Shown: positions 8,731 through 15,668 of the stretch, in pieces | How positions within the stretch are numbered: position 1 is the first letter of the stretch | Layout of the letters: each line of letters opens with the position of its first letter | Source of the DNA: Muriicola jejuensis | Lineage (GTDB): Bacteria; Bacteroidota; Bacteroidia; Flavobacteriales; Flavobacteriaceae | Reading direction: 5' to 3' | Length of the DNA: 64,000 nt | Assembly (NCBI RefSeq): GCF_010671595.1 | Contig: NZ_JAABOP010000004.1 | Coordinates: 248,001 to 312,000 of the forward strand | Notes under the pieces: generated by a model | Database searches by the model: none | Told to the model about the DNA's origin: nothing | Seen by the model: only the letters and a program-made list of their open reading frames with translations | Made by a program: the position numbers and the translations under genes

Positions 8731-10014
8731 TTAGTCTTCGTAATAAATATTGGTGTATACACTGTTGGGGTCCATGGGCAGCAATTCCATAAAGTCGTAT
8801 TTCCGTTTTGCGGTGGTCCTGTCCTGCCCCTCTTCTTTCATTGAAAATACGAGCTGACGGACTTGTGCATCCAAAGCACCCCGGTTAGACATGATGATCG
8901 CCAGGCCTTCTTCTGCTTTCAGGCTCAGTGCAAAATCGTCCTGAGAACTGTTGAAGGGAGCGCCGAGGTTCACGGCCACCCCTACCTTTCGGGTTTCCAC
9001 CTGCACGGCGAACAGGTCGAGTCCACCCATCCCTTCCCTTCCATTGGAAGCGAAGAAAAGCAGGTTATCACCCACCAGGTTAGGGTACATCTCATTCTTT
9101 TTGGTATTTACCTTTTCACCCAGGTTCTTGGCAACGCCGAAGCTACCATCCTTTCGGATATCGGCCACGTAGATGTCGTACTTCCCAAAGGTGCCCGGCA
9201 TATCAGAGGCAAAGAAGAGTCGCTGCCCGTCAGGAGAAATTGCAGGATGCAAGGCTGACGCGTATTTCGGGACAATACCGACCTCGGTCACATTGATCCA
9301 CTGCCCGTTTTGATACTCGGTCCGGTAGATCTTGTGTACCGGTTCCTTTTTAGAAAACACACCCACTTCAGGCTTCAGATAAACGGCTTTACTGAAATAG
9401 GCTGTCCGGCCGTCTGCTGAGAGGGCGACAGGGGGAGTATATCCCTTTGCGGGCACTCTAAATTCCGGGCCTTGTATGTCCGATCCTTCTTTGTCGATTC
9501 CCGCCAATTGGTGCAGGGATTCCAGAGCGCGTTCCCTTTGCAGGGGATCCACGGGTTTGAATTGGAAGTTCTGCTTTTTGGAAGGAGTGGATTCCGCCAC
9601 CATCTCATCCCGACCACCCTGATATTCCTTTCGGATATCGGAGTACCAGTCGGTTTGGGAAACGGATTTTTCAAAGTTCGCGATCCCTGCCTTGTGCATG
9701 GCAACCTGGTACCTTTCCATATAACTTTTAGAGATCTCCTCGGTTCCGACGAGGTCTATCAGCTTCTGGTACCAGAAAGCAGCGGTGGCGTACTTCTCAG
9801 CCAGGAAATTGGCATTACCGAGGTCTTCAAAGATCTCCTTTTCGGAATAACCCAGCTTTGAGAGTTCGAGATAGTCCTCGATACGCTTGTCGGCCTCAAT
9901 TTTTTTAGTCAGTTCCTTAGAGATAAATTTGTTTTGCTGCGCCTGGACAGGGCTGCAAAGCAACGGCATCAATCCCGCCGCAACGATTTGTAAACAGAGA
10001 GTAAAATTCTTCAT
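8731..10014 (-). CDS. Secreted TPR-PD40 beta-propeller protein without OmpA domain
   Basis: The 427-residue protein has a signal peptide (to about residue 26, VQAQQ), a helical tetratricopeptide-like part (about 30-125, with GNANFLAEKYATAAFWYQKL) and then PD40/WD40-like propeller blades, seen in AISPDGQRLFFASDMPG, YPNLVGDNLLFFASNGREG and DDFALSLKAEEGLAIIMSNRG. This architecture equals the first two thirds of the large flavobacterial TPR-PD40-OmpA proteins, often paired with PorP/SprF, but the peptidoglycan-binding OmpA domain is absent and no PorP/SprF gene is near. It is likely periplasmic or attached to the outer membrane. The ATG start at 10014 is supported by the signal peptide. Confidence 0.82.
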   Translation of the reverse strand: MKNFTLCLQIVAAGLMPLLCSPVQAQQNKFISKELTKKIEADKRIEDYLELSKLGYSEKEIFEDLGNANFLAEKYATAAFWYQKLIDLVGTEEISKSYMERYQVAMHKAGIANFEKSVSQTDWYSDIRKEYQGGRDEMVAESTPSKKQNFQFKPVDPLQRERALESLHQLAGIDKEGSDIQGPEFRVPAKGYTPPVALSADGRTAYFSKAVYLKPEVGVFSKKEPVHKIYRTEYQNGQWINVTEVGIVPKYASALHPAISPDGQRLFFASDMPGTFGKYDIYVADIRKDGSFGVAKNLGEKVNTKKNEMYPNLVGDNLLFFASNGREGMGGLDLFAVQVETRKVGVAVNLGAPFNSSQDDFALSLKAEEGLAIIMSNRGALDAQVRQLVFSMKEEGQDRTTAKRKYDFMELLPMDPNSVYTNIYYED

Positions 10015-10160
10015 AAGGTAAGATATTGGGGTTCATCAGGATAAATTTCGCAAGAGTCCCCTCCAACGTATTATCAATTTTTCACAGGATTTTTTGGTAA
10101 AACTTCGATGAATGGCATAAAATCCATTGTCTTGCTAATAAATTTTCACAGTTTCGGTGA

Positions 10161-10277
10161 ATCGACCATAAAAATCGACCGGTGATATGCTGCGGAAACC
10201 ATATGTTAAAAGCAAGAACTATGGCCCTGTATTTCATCCGAAAAAAGGTGTCGGTTGTCGATGAATTGATGGTCGAC
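10161..10277. promoter_or_regulatory. Repeated ATCGACC boxes and shared GTATTTCATC element in a divergent intergenic region
   Basis: The 420-base gap between the PD40 gene (reverse) and the BspA-like gene (forward) has ATCGACC at 10161 and again at 10174 (13 bases apart), its complement GGTCGAC at 10271, and GTATTTCATCCGAAA at 10229-10243. The last element matches 14 of 15 bases at 8301-8315 on the other side of the PD40 gene. These look like binding sites of one regulator, perhaps the LuxR-type protein at 7.2-7.8 kb; that link is inference. Confidence 0.4.
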
Positions 10278-10434
10278 TTTACAATTTCTATACTTTATTT
10301 ATGTCCACTGCTTTAATCCAAATTCCTCATGCTTTTTCAGCCGTTCACTATTTAGGCTACCTGACAGAAATCATTGGTTGGAAATCAGGTTTAGAATACA
10401 TTTAAAGATTGGTCAGAAATTTCAGGAATCCGTA

Positions 10435-11643
10435 ATGAAATGTGCTCTTAACATAGTAGCTGTTTTGATATCCCTGGCACTTATTCTGGCATGTGCCAAA
10501 GATCCCACTGAAGACCCCATCTATTTAGCCCCCAACGGCATTACCATTAAATGCGATCCCTCGGCCAATGTTGGCGACACTTTTGAAGTCAATGGCATTA
10601 CCTATACAGTTGTGGATGAGGAGATGTTGCGGGGAATGGTAAGTCAGGGTGCTGATGTCACTACCCTATGTACCACTAAGGTTACTAATATGAGTAATCT
10701 TTTTGAAGGTCAGGGTCAAAAATCAACATTCAATCGGGATATAGGGTCCTGGGATGTGAGTAATGTAACCAACATGTCTTTAATGTTTCGATGGTCAGAA
10801 TTTAATCAAGATATCAGTGCCTGGGATGTCAGCAATGTTGAAAATATGTATGGAATGTTTAAAGAGTCCCCATTCAACCAGGATATCAGTGCCTGGGATG
10901 TAAGCAATGTTACGGATATGAGTCTGATGTTTCGTGCTTCTAGATTCAACCAGGACATTAGTGCCTGGGATGTCGGGAATGTAACAAGTATGGTGGCTAT
11001 GTTTAGTTTAACACCGTTTAACCAGAATATCAGTGCCTGGGATGTCGGGAATGTTACGAATATGAATAGTATGTTAGAAAAGTCATCGTTTAACCAAGAT
11101 ATAAGCGCATGGGATGTTAGTAAGGTAGAGAATATGTCTCGTATGTTTTTGGAAACGCCTTTTAATCAGGATATCAGTTCCTGGGATGTCAGTAATGTCA
11201 CTGATATGTCAATTATGTTTACTAATACTCCTTTCAACCAAGACATAAGTAAATGGGATGTAGGTAAAGTTAATACTATGTTCAGTATGTTTTCTTATTC
11301 CCCATTCAACCAGGATATTGGTATCTGGGATGTCAGCAATGTTACCATAATGACTACGATGTTTCGTAATACAACTTTCAACCAAGATATCAGTGCCTGG
11401 GATGTGAGCAACGTTACTGAAATGTTTTATATGTTTAATGGAAATCAGTCATTTAACCAACCTATCGGGAACTGGGATGTGAGAAATGTTACTGATATGG
11501 CTAACATGTTTTCTAATACCCAATTCAACCAGGATCTGAGTGGCTGGAACGTGGATAATGTAACCTCTTGTTTTGAGTTTAGTATTAACAACCCCCAATG
11601 GACCCTTCCCAAACCCAACTTTACCAATTGTAATCCCAATTGA
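10435..11643 (+). CDS. BspA-like (DUF285) repeat surface lipoprotein
   Basis: The protein of about 402 residues starts at ATG 10435 with a lipoprotein signal ending ALILAC (Cys20); a TTG at 10378 would put 19 extra residues before it. After a short Cys-containing region come twelve DUF285 units of the form FNQDISAWDVSNVTDM.. MF, beginning at nucleotide 10729 and spaced exactly 72 bases, except for one 75-base unit. The last unit ends in a cap with PNFTNC. DUF285 proteins form leucine-rich-repeat-like solenoids on the cell surface of many bacteria and serve in binding or adhesion. No sorting domain for type IX secretion is visible. The gene is richer in A+T than its neighbours. Confidence 0.88.
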   Translation: MKCALNIVAVLISLALILACAKDPTEDPIYLAPNGITIKCDPSANVGDTFEVNGITYTVVDEEMLRGMVSQGADVTTLCTTKVTNMSNLFEGQGQKSTFNRDIGSWDVSNVTNMSLMFRWSEFNQDISAWDVSNVENMYGMFKESPFNQDISAWDVSNVTDMSLMFRASRFNQDISAWDVGNVTSMVAMFSLTPFNQNISAWDVGNVTNMNSMLEKSSFNQDISAWDVSKVENMSRMFLETPFNQDISSWDVSNVTDMSIMFTNTPFNQDISKWDVGKVNTMFSMFSYSPFNQDIGIWDVSNVTIMTTMFRNTTFNQDISAWDVSNVTEMFYMFNGNQSFNQPIGNWDVRNVTDMANMFSNTQFNQDLSGWNVDNVTSCFEFSINNPQWTLPKPNFTNCNPN

Positions 11644-11786
11644 GGGTTAGCAGTACCCTTCAGAAGAAGGCTAGCTTACATCGTATACTTATTTAAAAAT
11701 TCTTTCTAACGGACCTTCCTGTCAATTCGAATGGTTCCTCTAACCGGGGTCGATCACTCCCTTGCGATCTACCGGCTGATAAATCA

Positions 11787-11853
11787 ATTTTCCCGGGGTT
11801 CTTAACCCCACCCCAATCTTAAATTAAACCCCAGGGCTGCATAATACAATCAG
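11787..11853. repeat. Intergenic repeat E, copy 1
   Basis: This stretch of about 65 bases shares its layout with 11986-12052: CCGGGG, then a spacer, then CCCCACCCCAA, an A/T-rich spacer, GGCTGCAT and CAATCAG in the same order and nearly the same distances. There is no reading frame of note. It lies in the 1-kb gene-free region between the BspA-like gene and tRNA-Ser. Confidence 0.6.
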
Positions 11854-11985
11854 GACCAAGAACATATGAATTGTAGATTAATCCCATAAAACAGGTCTTC
11901 TAAAATATAATATTGGAGAATAGATTCACTGATCTTTTGAGGTTGAACTTCAATCACATATTTTAAATTTAAATCTATCAGCCGA

Positions 11986-12052
11986 ACATTTCCGGGGCTG
12001 CTATCCCCACCCCAAATTCAAATTACATCTGAAGGCTGCATCGTGCAATCAG
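11986..12052. repeat. Intergenic repeat E, copy 2
   Basis: Second copy of the element at 11787-11853, about 199 bases further on in the same orientation. The conserved blocks are CCGGGG, CCCCACCCCAA, GGCTGCAT and CAATCAG; the spacers have diverged. Both copies lie immediately before the larger A-D repeat series. Confidence 0.6.
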
Positions 12053-12089
12053 AGGTCCGTGGTAATTAAATAAAAAGAAAAGTATCCCA

Positions 12090-12207
12090 GGGATTAGCTG
12101 AGCTGATCCCATTTCTGGGAATCCCGGGCAAGCATGAAAACCCGGACCGAGCGTCCAAAAAAGGTCTTGTAGACCTTTTTTAGTGAGGGGCCAGCCGGTG
12201 CGGTGGC
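12090..12207. repeat. Modular repeat unit A (5' module plus GC-rich 3' module)
   Basis: The unit begins GGGATTAGCTGAGCTGATCCC, which can pair GGGAT with ATCCC, followed by a GGGAATCCC palindrome and CAAGCATGAAAACCC. The 3' module holds GGACCGAGCGTCC, a hairpin AAAAAAGGTCT/AGACCTTTTTT around three bases, and ends CCAGCCGGTGCGGTGGC. Unit B at 12241 repeats the whole arrangement. Confidence 0.8.
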
Positions 12208-12240
12208 CAGTCCACTTTTGATTCTTGATCCTATTCATGT

Positions 12241-12357
12241 GGGATTAACTGCGTTGATCCCAGATTGGGAATCCCAGGCAAGCATAAAAACCCGGACCGA
12301 GCGTCCAAAAAAGGTCTTGCAGACCTTTATTAGCGAGGGGCCAGCCGGTGCGGTGGC
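12241..12357. repeat. Modular repeat unit B (same architecture as A)
   Basis: This copy of unit A keeps the same block order and over 85% of bases by eye, including the GGTCTTGCAGACC hairpin and the CCAGCCGGTGCGGTGGC end. Several differences between A and B keep the stems paired or affect only loops, which suggests selection on folding or recent duplication. Confidence 0.8.
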
Positions 12358-12392
12358 ACGGCTACACCTTATCAGAATCTCAAAATCTTATC

Positions 12393-12470
12393 GGGATTAG
12401 CTGCGCTGATCCCGTTTAGGGAATCCTGAACAAGCATGAAAACCCTTACCAAGCTCCGCTTGGTGGGTTT
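12393..12470. repeat. Modular repeat unit C (same 5' module, different 3' module)
   Basis: The 5' module (GGGATTAGCTGCGCTGATCCC, GGGAATCC, CAAGCATGAAAACCC) matches units A and B, but the 3' module is replaced by TTACCAAGCTCCGCTTGGTGGGTTT. Its arms ACCAAGC (12448-12454) and GCTTGGT (12458-12464), extended by AAACCC/GGGTTT, form a strong terminator-like hairpin. Confidence 0.8.
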
Positions 12471-12480
12471 CGATTATGTA

Positions 12481-12556
12481 GGGATTAACTGCGTTGATCC
12501 CAGATTGGGAATCCCAGGCAAGCATGAAAACCCTTACCAAGCTCCGCTTGGTGGGT
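12481..12556. repeat. Modular repeat unit D (same as C)
   Basis: The 5' half is nearly identical to that of unit B (GGGATTAACTGCGTTGATCCC, then CAGATTGGGAATCCCAGGC), while the 3' half equals that of unit C (CCTTACCAAGCTCCGCTTGG). So D combines the two module types, as expected if modules recombine or convert one another. Confidence 0.8.
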
Positions 12557-12560
12557 ATTT

Positions 12561-12610
12561 TTATTTCCCTTCGCCTTTTTGAAGCGAGCTTCACAGGCGA
12601 AGGGAAATAA
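12561..12610. repeat. Long perfect hairpin with nested inner stem
   Basis: TTATTTCCCTTCGCC (12561-12575) pairs perfectly with GGCGAAGGGAAATAA (12596-12610), and the 20-base loop contains its own GAAGC/GCTTC stem. It follows repeat unit D and touches the terminator of tRNA-Ser. The function is unknown; it may be a second terminator or the end of the repeat series. Confidence 0.65.
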
Positions 12611-12638
12611 AAAACCCGCAACCTTCGTTGCGGGTTTT
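12611..12638. terminator. Bidirectional-looking terminator behind tRNA-Ser
   Basis: AAAACCCGCAAC (12611-12622) pairs with GTTGCGGGTTTT (12627-12638) around a CTTC loop. Read on the reverse strand it ends the tRNA-Ser transcript about six bases after the tRNA; the flanking A and T runs allow function in both directions. Confidence 0.85.
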
Positions 12639-12644
12639 CTTTTG

Positions 12645-12729
12645 CGGAGGAAGAGGGATTCGAACCCCCGGAGGTGTGACCCTCAACAGTTTTCAAGACT
12701 GCCGCATTCGACCACTCTGCCATTCCTCC
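12645..12729 (-). tRNA. tRNA-Ser (anticodon TGA)
   Basis: The reverse strand folds into a class II cloverleaf: acceptor GGAGGAA/TTCCTCC with discriminator G, the 7-base anticodon loop CTTGAAA with TGA (12693-12695), a long variable arm as in all serine tRNAs, and the T-loop TTCGAAT. CCA is not encoded. It decodes UCA and other UCN codons. Confidence 0.97.
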
Positions 12730-12739
12730 GATGCGGGTG

Positions 12740-12747
12740 CAAATATA
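12740..12747 (-). promoter_or_regulatory. -7 element of tRNA-Ser promoter
   Basis: On the reverse strand TATATTTG fits the Bacteroidetes -7 consensus TAnnTTTG and is followed by CACCC, giving the same 13 bases (TATATTTGCACCC) as upstream of tRNA-Met at 55421. No clear TTG -33 element is seen at the usual distance. Confidence 0.6.
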
Positions 12748-12950
12748 GGAAGCTTTTTTTGTTCTCAGAAGATTTTTTTGAGATTTGAAGTCGGCCTGAG
12801 CATCCCATTCAAGTCATCCGGTTTAAGCATTTCACAAACGTTTTCTCCTCCGTAGATGTTGATAACTTTATTCCCGTGAAAACCTGAAAATACCACGGAT
12901 AAAGGAATTATTTATTATCTTGAACGTAATCAACTCCTTACAAAAATATT

Positions 12951-13415
12951 ATGGCAAAGTATTCCCTGAAGGTCAACGGAAAAAGCGTTGATGTAGACGT
13001 GGATCCCAATACCCCTATGCTGTGGGTACTCAGGGACCACCTCCAATTAGTAGGCACGAAGTACGGATGCGGTATCGCTCAATGCGGTTCCTGCACCATT
13101 CACCTCGGCAATGCGGCAGTACGCTCCTGTCAATTGCCTGTCGCCGTGGTCGGCAGCCAGGAGATCACCACCATAGAGGGCCTTTCTGAAAAGGGGGACC
13201 ATCCGGTACAGCAAGCGTGGCTGGAACACGACGTACCCCAATGCGGTTACTGCCAGGCCGGACAGATTATGTCTGCAGCCGCTTTGCTAAAGAACAATCC
13301 CAGCCCTTCTGATGCAGACATTGATGCCGTCATGGATGGCAATATCTGCCGCTGTGGTACCTACGTGAGAATCAAACAGGCGATCAAGACTGCTGCCAAA
13401 ACCCAATCCGCCTGA
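12951..13415 (+). CDS. 2Fe-2S subunit of an exported molybdenum hydroxylase
   Basis: The 154-residue protein is the small electron-transfer subunit of xanthine dehydrogenase-family enzymes (isoquinoline 1-oxidoreductase alpha/CoxS type). The N-terminal plant-ferredoxin domain has CGIAQCGSC plus a later Cys in AVRSCQLP; the C-terminal four-helix domain has CGYCQAGQ and NICRCGTY for the second 2Fe-2S cluster. It has no signal peptide and presumably travels with its Tat-exported partner encoded 29 bases downstream. There is no FAD subunit gene nearby, as is usual for the two-subunit isoquinoline-oxidoreductase type. Confidence 0.93.
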   Translation: MAKYSLKVNGKSVDVDVDPNTPMLWVLRDHLQLVGTKYGCGIAQCGSCTIHLGNAAVRSCQLPVAVVGSQEITTIEGLSEKGDHPVQQAWLEHDVPQCGYCQAGQIMSAAALLKNNPSPSDADIDAVMDGNICRCGTYVRIKQAIKTAAKTQSA

Positions 13416-13444
13416 TCAAAACAGGCCCAATAAACTCATAGATC

Positions 13445-15646
13445 ATGACCAAGATACAGACACAATACAACAGACGTTCCTTTATCAAGATATCGGCTGC
13501 AGCCGGTGGAGGAATGCTCATCGGTTTCAGCTGGCTGAATGGATGTAAACCCAACGCTCCGGAAATGGCAGAGGGACTCCCGTTGCCCGAAGAATGGTAT
13601 GAGATCAACGGTTATATCAAGATCGGGGATACCGGATTGGTTACCATCTACTCTCCTAACCCGGAGATCGGCCAGAACGTTCGGACTTCCATGCCCATGA
13701 TCGTGGCCGAAGAACTCGATGTTCCCTGGGACCACGTGGTCGTGGAACAGGCACCCCTCAATACGGGATTCTACCAGAATCAGTTTGCCGGAGGAAGTTT
13801 ATCTATTCGATTGAGCTGGAATGCCTTGCGAATGGCCGGAGCTACCGGAAGAAGAATGCTGCTCGAGGCGGCCGCCAAGGAGTGGAGAGTTAATGTAGCT
13901 GATCTCAGCGCCAGTGAGGGAGTGATCACGGAAATCAATGGGGATCGTTCCGTTACATACGGTGAAATAGCTTCCAAAGCCGTGGGTATTGAAGTTCCGA
14001 AGGAAGTAGAACTCAAGGAACCCAAGGATTTCAAACTTATTGGGACCAGCCAGAAAAATGTGGACGGAAAAAAGATCGTCACAGGAGAACCTCTCTTTGG
14101 CCTTGATTTCCACAGAGAAGGGATGAAATTGGCTATGATCGCCCACGCCCCGGCATTCGGGATGACGGTAGGTGATTTCAATGAAGCCGAGATCAAAGCC
14201 ATGCCCGGCGTAGATGATGCCTTTGTCATAGATACTTCCATCAACGAACCCGGAATGTTTGACGAAAAAGGATTCCACCAACTCATAGCCATCGTAGGTG
14301 ATTCTACCTGGCCTCTGATGCAGGCCAAAAAAGCACTGAGGGTAAAATGGCAGACCACAGGGGAACTGGAGAGTACCGCTTTGCACAAAAAACGCCTTGC
14401 CGACGCCCTGGAAAAAGGACAGGTTCAGGAGAGCAGGCGGGACGGAAACCCGGATGCCGCCTTCAGGAAGGCGGCCAAGGTCATCGAGCGCACCTATAAC
14501 TGTCCCTTCATCGCCCACAATACCCTGGAACCCATGAACTTCTTTGCCCATGTCACCGCTGACGGAGCAGAACTCATCGGGCCTACCCAGACCCCGGAAG
14601 CTCTCGAAGGCTCCGTAGCAAAGATGCTGAACATGCCCATTGAGAACATTACCGTGAATATGACCCGGATCGGAGGAGGTTTCGGACGCCGTCTCTATGT
14701 GCATTTCGGGCTGGAAGCGGCCGCCATATCTAAAAAAATAGGGGGGCCTGTCAAATTGATTTACACCCGTGAGGACGATATGTCCCAGGGTACCTACAGG
14801 CCTACCTACAGTTCCGTGTACAAAGCGGGACTGGACGAGAATAACAACCTCATCGCCTTCTCAGTTAGAGGAGCCGGATTGCCTGAAGGCCCAGTATTCC
14901 CAAACAGGTTCCCGGCCGGAGCAGTGGAGAATTATTCTGCCGAAAAAATCATGGCTCCTACCAATGTGACTACCGGAGCCTGGAGAGCCCCACGGTCCAA
15001 TTTTACGGCAGGAGCGGAACAATCCTTCCTGGATGAAGTCGCTGAACTCGCTGGAAAAGATCCGATCGACTTCCGTCTTGAACTTTTCGATCGCGCCATC
15101 AAGGATCCCGTAGGAGGTGAATATGACTACGATGCAGAGCGTTATGCCGGCGTCCTGAAGATGGTCAAGGAAAAATCAAACTGGGGAACCCCCATGCCGG
15201 GTGTGCACAGGGGTGTGGCCGCCTATTTCTGTCATTCCACCTATGTAGCTGAAGTATTCGACATGGTGATGGAGAACGGAAACCCGGTCATACAAAAAGT
15301 CTGGTGTGCCGTGGATTGCGGCATAGTGGTGAATCCTGATGGTGCCGTGAATATGATTCAGGGAGGTGTGGTCGATGGAATTGGCCACGCCATGTACAGT
15401 CAGCTCACCTTCGAGAACGGATCGCCCAGGGAGATGAATTTCGATACCTATAAGCTGATCCGTCACTCACAGGCGCCCCGGGAGATAGAGGTGTTCTTTG
15501 TAGAAAACGAGATCGCCCCAACGGGACTGGGTGAACCTGGCCTTCCACCGGCAATGGGTGCTCTGGCCAACGCCATGTATAAAGCTACCGGGGTTCGGTA
15601 TTACGACCAGCCCTTTATGGGTATGGAAAGACAAGTACTGGGCTGA
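13445..15646 (+). CDS. Molybdopterin-binding subunit, isoquinoline 1-oxidoreductase-like, Tat-exported
   Basis: The 733-residue catalytic subunit of an aldehyde oxidase/xanthine dehydrogenase-family hydroxylase begins with a twin-arginine signal (NRRSFIKISAAAGGGMLIG). The molybdopterin-binding loop GGGFGRRLYVHFGLEAA lies near residue 417, and GEPGLPPAMGAL close to the C-terminus includes the catalytic Glu. These enzymes hydroxylate N-heterocycles or oxidise aldehydes with water oxygen; the actual substrate cannot be read from sequence. The pair with the upstream 2Fe-2S gene is an operon. No cytochrome c partner and no XdhC-like maturation factor is adjacent, so these must be elsewhere. It ends 22 bases from the convergent epimerase gene. 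Confidence 0.93.
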   Translation: MTKIQTQYNRRSFIKISAAAGGGMLIGFSWLNGCKPNAPEMAEGLPLPEEWYEINGYIKIGDTGLVTIYSPNPEIGQNVRTSMPMIVAEELDVPWDHVVVEQAPLNTGFYQNQFAGGSLSIRLSWNALRMAGATGRRMLLEAAAKEWRVNVADLSASEGVITEINGDRSVTYGEIASKAVGIEVPKEVELKEPKDFKLIGTSQKNVDGKKIVTGEPLFGLDFHREGMKLAMIAHAPAFGMTVGDFNEAEIKAMPGVDDAFVIDTSINEPGMFDEKGFHQLIAIVGDSTWPLMQAKKALRVKWQTTGELESTALHKKRLADALEKGQVQESRRDGNPDAAFRKAAKVIERTYNCPFIAHNTLEPMNFFAHVTADGAELIGPTQTPEALEGSVAKMLNMPIENITVNMTRIGGGFGRRLYVHFGLEAAAISKKIGGPVKLIYTREDDMSQGTYRPTYSSVYKAGLDENNNLIAFSVRGAGLPEGPVFPNRFPAGAVENYSAEKIMAPTNVTTGAWRAPRSNFTAGAEQSFLDEVAELAGKDPIDFRLELFDRAIKDPVGGEYDYDAERYAGVLKMVKEKSNWGTPMPGVHRGVAAYFCHSTYVAEVFDMVMENGNPVIQKVWCAVDCGIVVNPDGAVNMIQGGVVDGIGHAMYSQLTFENGSPREMNFDTYKLIRHSQAPREIEVFFVENEIAPTGLGEPGLPPAMGALANAMYKATGVRYYDQPFMGMERQVLG

Positions 15647-15668
15647 TAGGTCGGCGCACTACAAGGGG

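Noticed and set aside
10729-11595. Regular direct repeats that could be taken for a CRISPR array
   Set aside because: The 72-base units are in frame, contain no variable spacers of uniform size and encode DUF285 repeats of one lipoprotein.
12397-12723. Reverse-strand frame of 108 residues
   Set aside because: Its first part is the translation of tRNA-Ser and the rest comes from the hairpin and repeat units, so it is not a gene.
13799-14704. 301-residue open frame antisense to the molybdopterin subunit gene
   Set aside because: It is a shadow of the codon pattern of a well-supported gene, with no recognisable domain.
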